DNA from: an uncultured Chloroflexota bacterium
Lineage (GTDB): Bacteria; Chloroflexota; Dehalococcoidia; UBA2247; RBG-13-53-26
Length of the DNA stretch: 8,484 bases
Direction of reading: 5' to 3'
Assembly: GCA_937860285.1 (NCBI GenBank)
Contig: CALMBS010000423.1
Span: 1-8,484 of the forward strand
The notes under the pieces are model-generated. The model searched no databases and was not told where the DNA came from. It was given only the letters and a program-made list of their open reading frames with translations. How positions within the stretch are numbered: position 1 is the stretch's first letter; every line of letters begins with the position of its first letter. The translations under genes were made by a program, and so were the position numbers. Positions 6,940-8,484 of this stretch are shown here, one piece after another.

Positions 6940-7032
6940 AAGATTCCTCCTTGGTATCAGCTGTCAGGCGTGGCGGGTGTGGAAAGACGGAGAGTGAGTC
7001 GCTGTTCGGACCCGGACCGGGCCGGGCAGCAC

Positions 7033-7038
7033 AGGAGG
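7033..7038 (+). promoter_or_regulatory. Ribosome binding site of the glycosyltransferase
   Basis: AGGAGG lies ten bases before the ATG at 7049. It is the strongest Shine-Dalgarno in the window and fixes that start. Confidence 0.85.
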
Positions 7039-7048
7039 CGTACAGGCA

Positions 7049-8206
7049 ATGTGGCTAACCTACCTCGGCATCGTGAGTCTCTTCCTGGGCATCATGGGCG
7101 TAAACCTGTTTCTGAACCTGAGGTCCCTGCACCGGCTGGATGAGGCCAAGGGCCGGCCGGACAGGGAGGCTCCGCTGATCTCCGTTCTGGTGCCGGCCAG
7201 GAACGAGGAGGCCAACATAGGGACCTGCATCGAGTCCCTGATGCAGCAGGACTATCCCAACTTCGAGATCCTGGTCCTGGATGACAGCTCCAGCGACCGT
7301 ACCGGCGCCATCGTCGAGGCCCTGGCGGCCAGAGACTCCCGGGTCAGACTGCTGCACGGTGAGCCGCTGCCGGAGGGGTGGGCGGGCAAGCCCCACGCCT
7401 GTCACCAGCTGGCCCAGAATGCCAGGGGCTCCTGGTACCTCTTCACCGATGCCGACACGAAGCACGCGCCCTCCATGCTGAGCCATGCCATGGCCTACGT
7501 CCAGGAGCACCAGCTGTCGCTCCTCTCCGGCCTGCCGCTGCAGCAGACGGCGTCGGTATCCCAGAAGGTGGTCATTCCGACCCTGTACTTCATGATCCTC
7601 ACCTGCTTCCCTCTCTGGTGGATACAGGGCTCGTCCAGGCCCAAGTCCGGCTTCGTGTTCGGGCAGTTCATCTTCTGCAAAGCCGCGGACTACCACGAGG
7701 TAGGCGGGCACGAGGCGGTGAAGGCCCGCATCATCGAGGATGTCTGCCTCGGCCTGGAGTTCACCCATCACGGCAAGAGGCAGGGTGTGGTGGACCTTTC
7801 CCGGGACGTGTCGACCCGTATGTATGGCAATGTCGGGGACCTGTGGCAGGGGCTGACCAAGTGGACCTACTCGGTCAGCTGCTTCTCCGAGGCGGCCCTG
7901 CTGCTGCTCATAATGGTGGGCATAGGGTTCTTCCTGGGCCCGTTCATCTTCCTGGCCTGGGAGCTGACGCCCTTCATCGACGCCCCGGGCTGGATGGCCC
8001 TGGCCCTGGCCCAGGTGATCTTCATCATCGTGATGCGCGCCCTGATCGATCATCGCTTCCACTGCTCCGAGGCCTACTCGGTGGCGCATCCCGCCGCCAT
8101 CCTGTTCTGGCTGCTCTCCGCGGTCTACGCCAGCTACAAGCACTTCACCGGCCACGGCGTGAGCTGGAAGAAGAGGGAGTACAGCGCCTCCATTGGTGTG
8201 AAGTAA
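7049..8206 (+). CDS. Membrane-bound family 2 glycosyltransferase (CrtQ/HpnB-like)
   Basis: A 385-residue GT2 enzyme of the membrane-bound lipid or carotenoid type. An N-terminal membrane segment (about 1-24) is followed by the GT-A domain. It contains SVLVPARNEEANI (45-57), the nucleotide-binding pair LDDSSSD (77-83), WAGKPHAC (111-118), typical of CrtQ and HpnB-like enzymes, the metal-binding TDADT (133-137), a catalytic-type IIEDV (228-232), and WQGLTKW (266-272) in place of QxxRW. Further membrane helices are predicted near 173-193, 281-306, 313-332 and 346-364. The likely reaction is transfer of a nucleotide-activated sugar to a lipid carrier, hopanoid or carotenoid at the inner face of the membrane. 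The acceptor cannot be named, because no terpenoid gene is in view. It is divergent from rmuC and probably unrelated to the repair genes. ATG chosen because of the AGGAGG site. No strong terminator follows. Confidence 0.93.
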   Translation: MWLTYLGIVSLFLGIMGVNLFLNLRSLHRLDEAKGRPDREAPLISVLVPARNEEANIGTCIESLMQQDYPNFEILVLDDSSSDRTGAIVEALAARDSRVRLLHGEPLPEGWAGKPHACHQLAQNARGSWYLFTDADTKHAPSMLSHAMAYVQEHQLSLLSGLPLQQTASVSQKVVIPTLYFMILTCFPLWWIQGSSRPKSGFVFGQFIFCKAADYHEVGGHEAVKARIIEDVCLGLEFTHHGKRQGVVDLSRDVSTRMYGNVGDLWQGLTKWTYSVSCFSEAALLLLIMVGIGFFLGPFIFLAWELTPFIDAPGWMALALAQVIFIIVMRALIDHRFHCSEAYSVAHPAAILFWLLSAVYASYKHFTGHGVSWKKREYSASIGVK

Positions 8207-8229
8207 CCGCGGATGGCGCGCCCCGTCTG

Positions 8230-8258
8230 TTGATGCCGCGGGAAATGCACAGTATCAT
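8230..8258 (+). promoter_or_regulatory. Candidate promoter of the lipoprotein gene
   Basis: TTGATG (8230-8235) and TATCAT (8253-8258) are exactly 17 bases apart and match the housekeeping consensus at four and five of six positions. The predicted transcript would start near 8265. That leaves about 40 bases before the GTG at 8306 but only about eight before the alternative ATG at 8273, so it favours the later start. Confidence 0.45.
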
Positions 8259-8305
8259 ATTGACCATAGCCTATGTGTGCTCAGGTCAGGGGCGGACGTG
8301 GTGTC

Positions 8306-8484
8306 GTGGCCAAGCTGGTGCTGCTGCTGCTGGCAGCCGCCAGCCTGCTGCCGTTCGGGTGCAGCCAGGGGGGCATAGTGGAAGGGGAGGTGGTCCACAA
8401 GACGGTGAACGGCATGCAGGACCGGCGCTGGTTCATCCTGGTGCGCAACGAGCCTGTCGACGGCCATCTGGACATCGTCTTCGA
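8306..8484 (+). CDS. Putative secreted lipoprotein, N-terminal part (runs off the window)
   Basis: An open frame continues to the window edge (59 codons plus two bases). From the GTG at 8306 the protein begins with Lys3, then a Leu/Ala-rich hydrophobic stretch, then LLPFGC with Cys at residue 19. This fits a type II (lipoprotein) signal peptide of usual length. Pro at -3 of the lipobox is atypical, so processing is not certain. The mature part starts SQGGIVEGEVV and continues with mixed charged and beta-prone residues (RRWFILVRN). I recognise no domain. GGCGG (8291-8295) lies ten bases before the GTG. An in-frame ATG at 8273 would add 11 residues (MCAQVRGGRGV) but has no ribosome site. Minus-strand frames over this stretch are shadows. 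The gene lies 99 bases after the glycosyltransferase, and no functional link is evident. Confidence 0.65.
   Translation, partial: MAKLVLLLLAAASLLPFGCSQGGIVEGEVVHKTVNGMQDRRWFILVRNEPVDGHLDIVF

Noticed and set aside
6859..7143. A 94-codon plus-strand frame spanning the divergent spacer into the glycosyltransferase
   Set aside because: It has no ribosome site, overlaps the glycosyltransferase in another frame, and looks random.
8207..8241. Two CCGCGG copies (8207-8212 and 8236-8241) as a terminator hairpin after the glycosyltransferase
   Set aside because: The stem is only six bases with a 23-base loop and no T-run follows. The second copy falls within the candidate promoter spacer.
8318..8332. 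CTG triplet run as a microsatellite
   Set aside because: It simply encodes the leucines of the signal peptide.

Overview
The window is GC-rich, tightly packed bacterial chromosomal DNA with two divergent transcription units. Nothing in it identifies the host firmly. High GC, an envelope lipoprotein and a CrtQ-type membrane glycosyltransferase would fit an uncultured Chloroflexota-like or similar bacterium, but that is a weak guess. No rRNA, tRNA, CRISPR array, transposon or phage gene was seen.

Left part (1-6785, minus strand). Read in transcription order, the genes form a DNA-end-processing block. First is rmuC (5466-6785). Next is an Mre11/SbcD-family nuclease (4259-5386, GTG start). It overlaps by four bases (ATGA) a Rad50/SbcC/YhaN-like coiled-coil ATPase (1545-4262). 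After 59 bases comes the N-terminal 495 codons of an AddB-like helicase/nuclease subunit (1485 down to base 1), which runs off the window. This last gene is continuously open over the whole left end.

Two 33-base elements, identical at 27 positions including a 16-base core, lie on the minus strand just upstream of rmuC and just upstream of the nuclease gene. Each has an extended -10 box (TGCTAGAAT) and an overlapping palindrome around CGATCG. They look like paired promoters or operators that would co-regulate rmuC and the nuclease-ATPase operon.

Right part (6786-8484, plus strand). A 263-base divergent spacer holds the rmuC promoter and, facing the other way, a TTGACA box overlapping a small inverted repeat. 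A polytopic family 2 glycosyltransferase with a strong AGGAGG ribosome site follows (7049-8206). After a 99-base gap with its own likely promoter, a lipoprotein gene starts at 8306 and continues past the window.

The main interest is the putative repair module. It has a Rad50-like ATPase without a zinc hook, an Mre11-like nuclease with Gln in place of the motif I His, an AddB-like protein without a visible Walker A motif, and RmuC tied to the rest by a shared promoter element.
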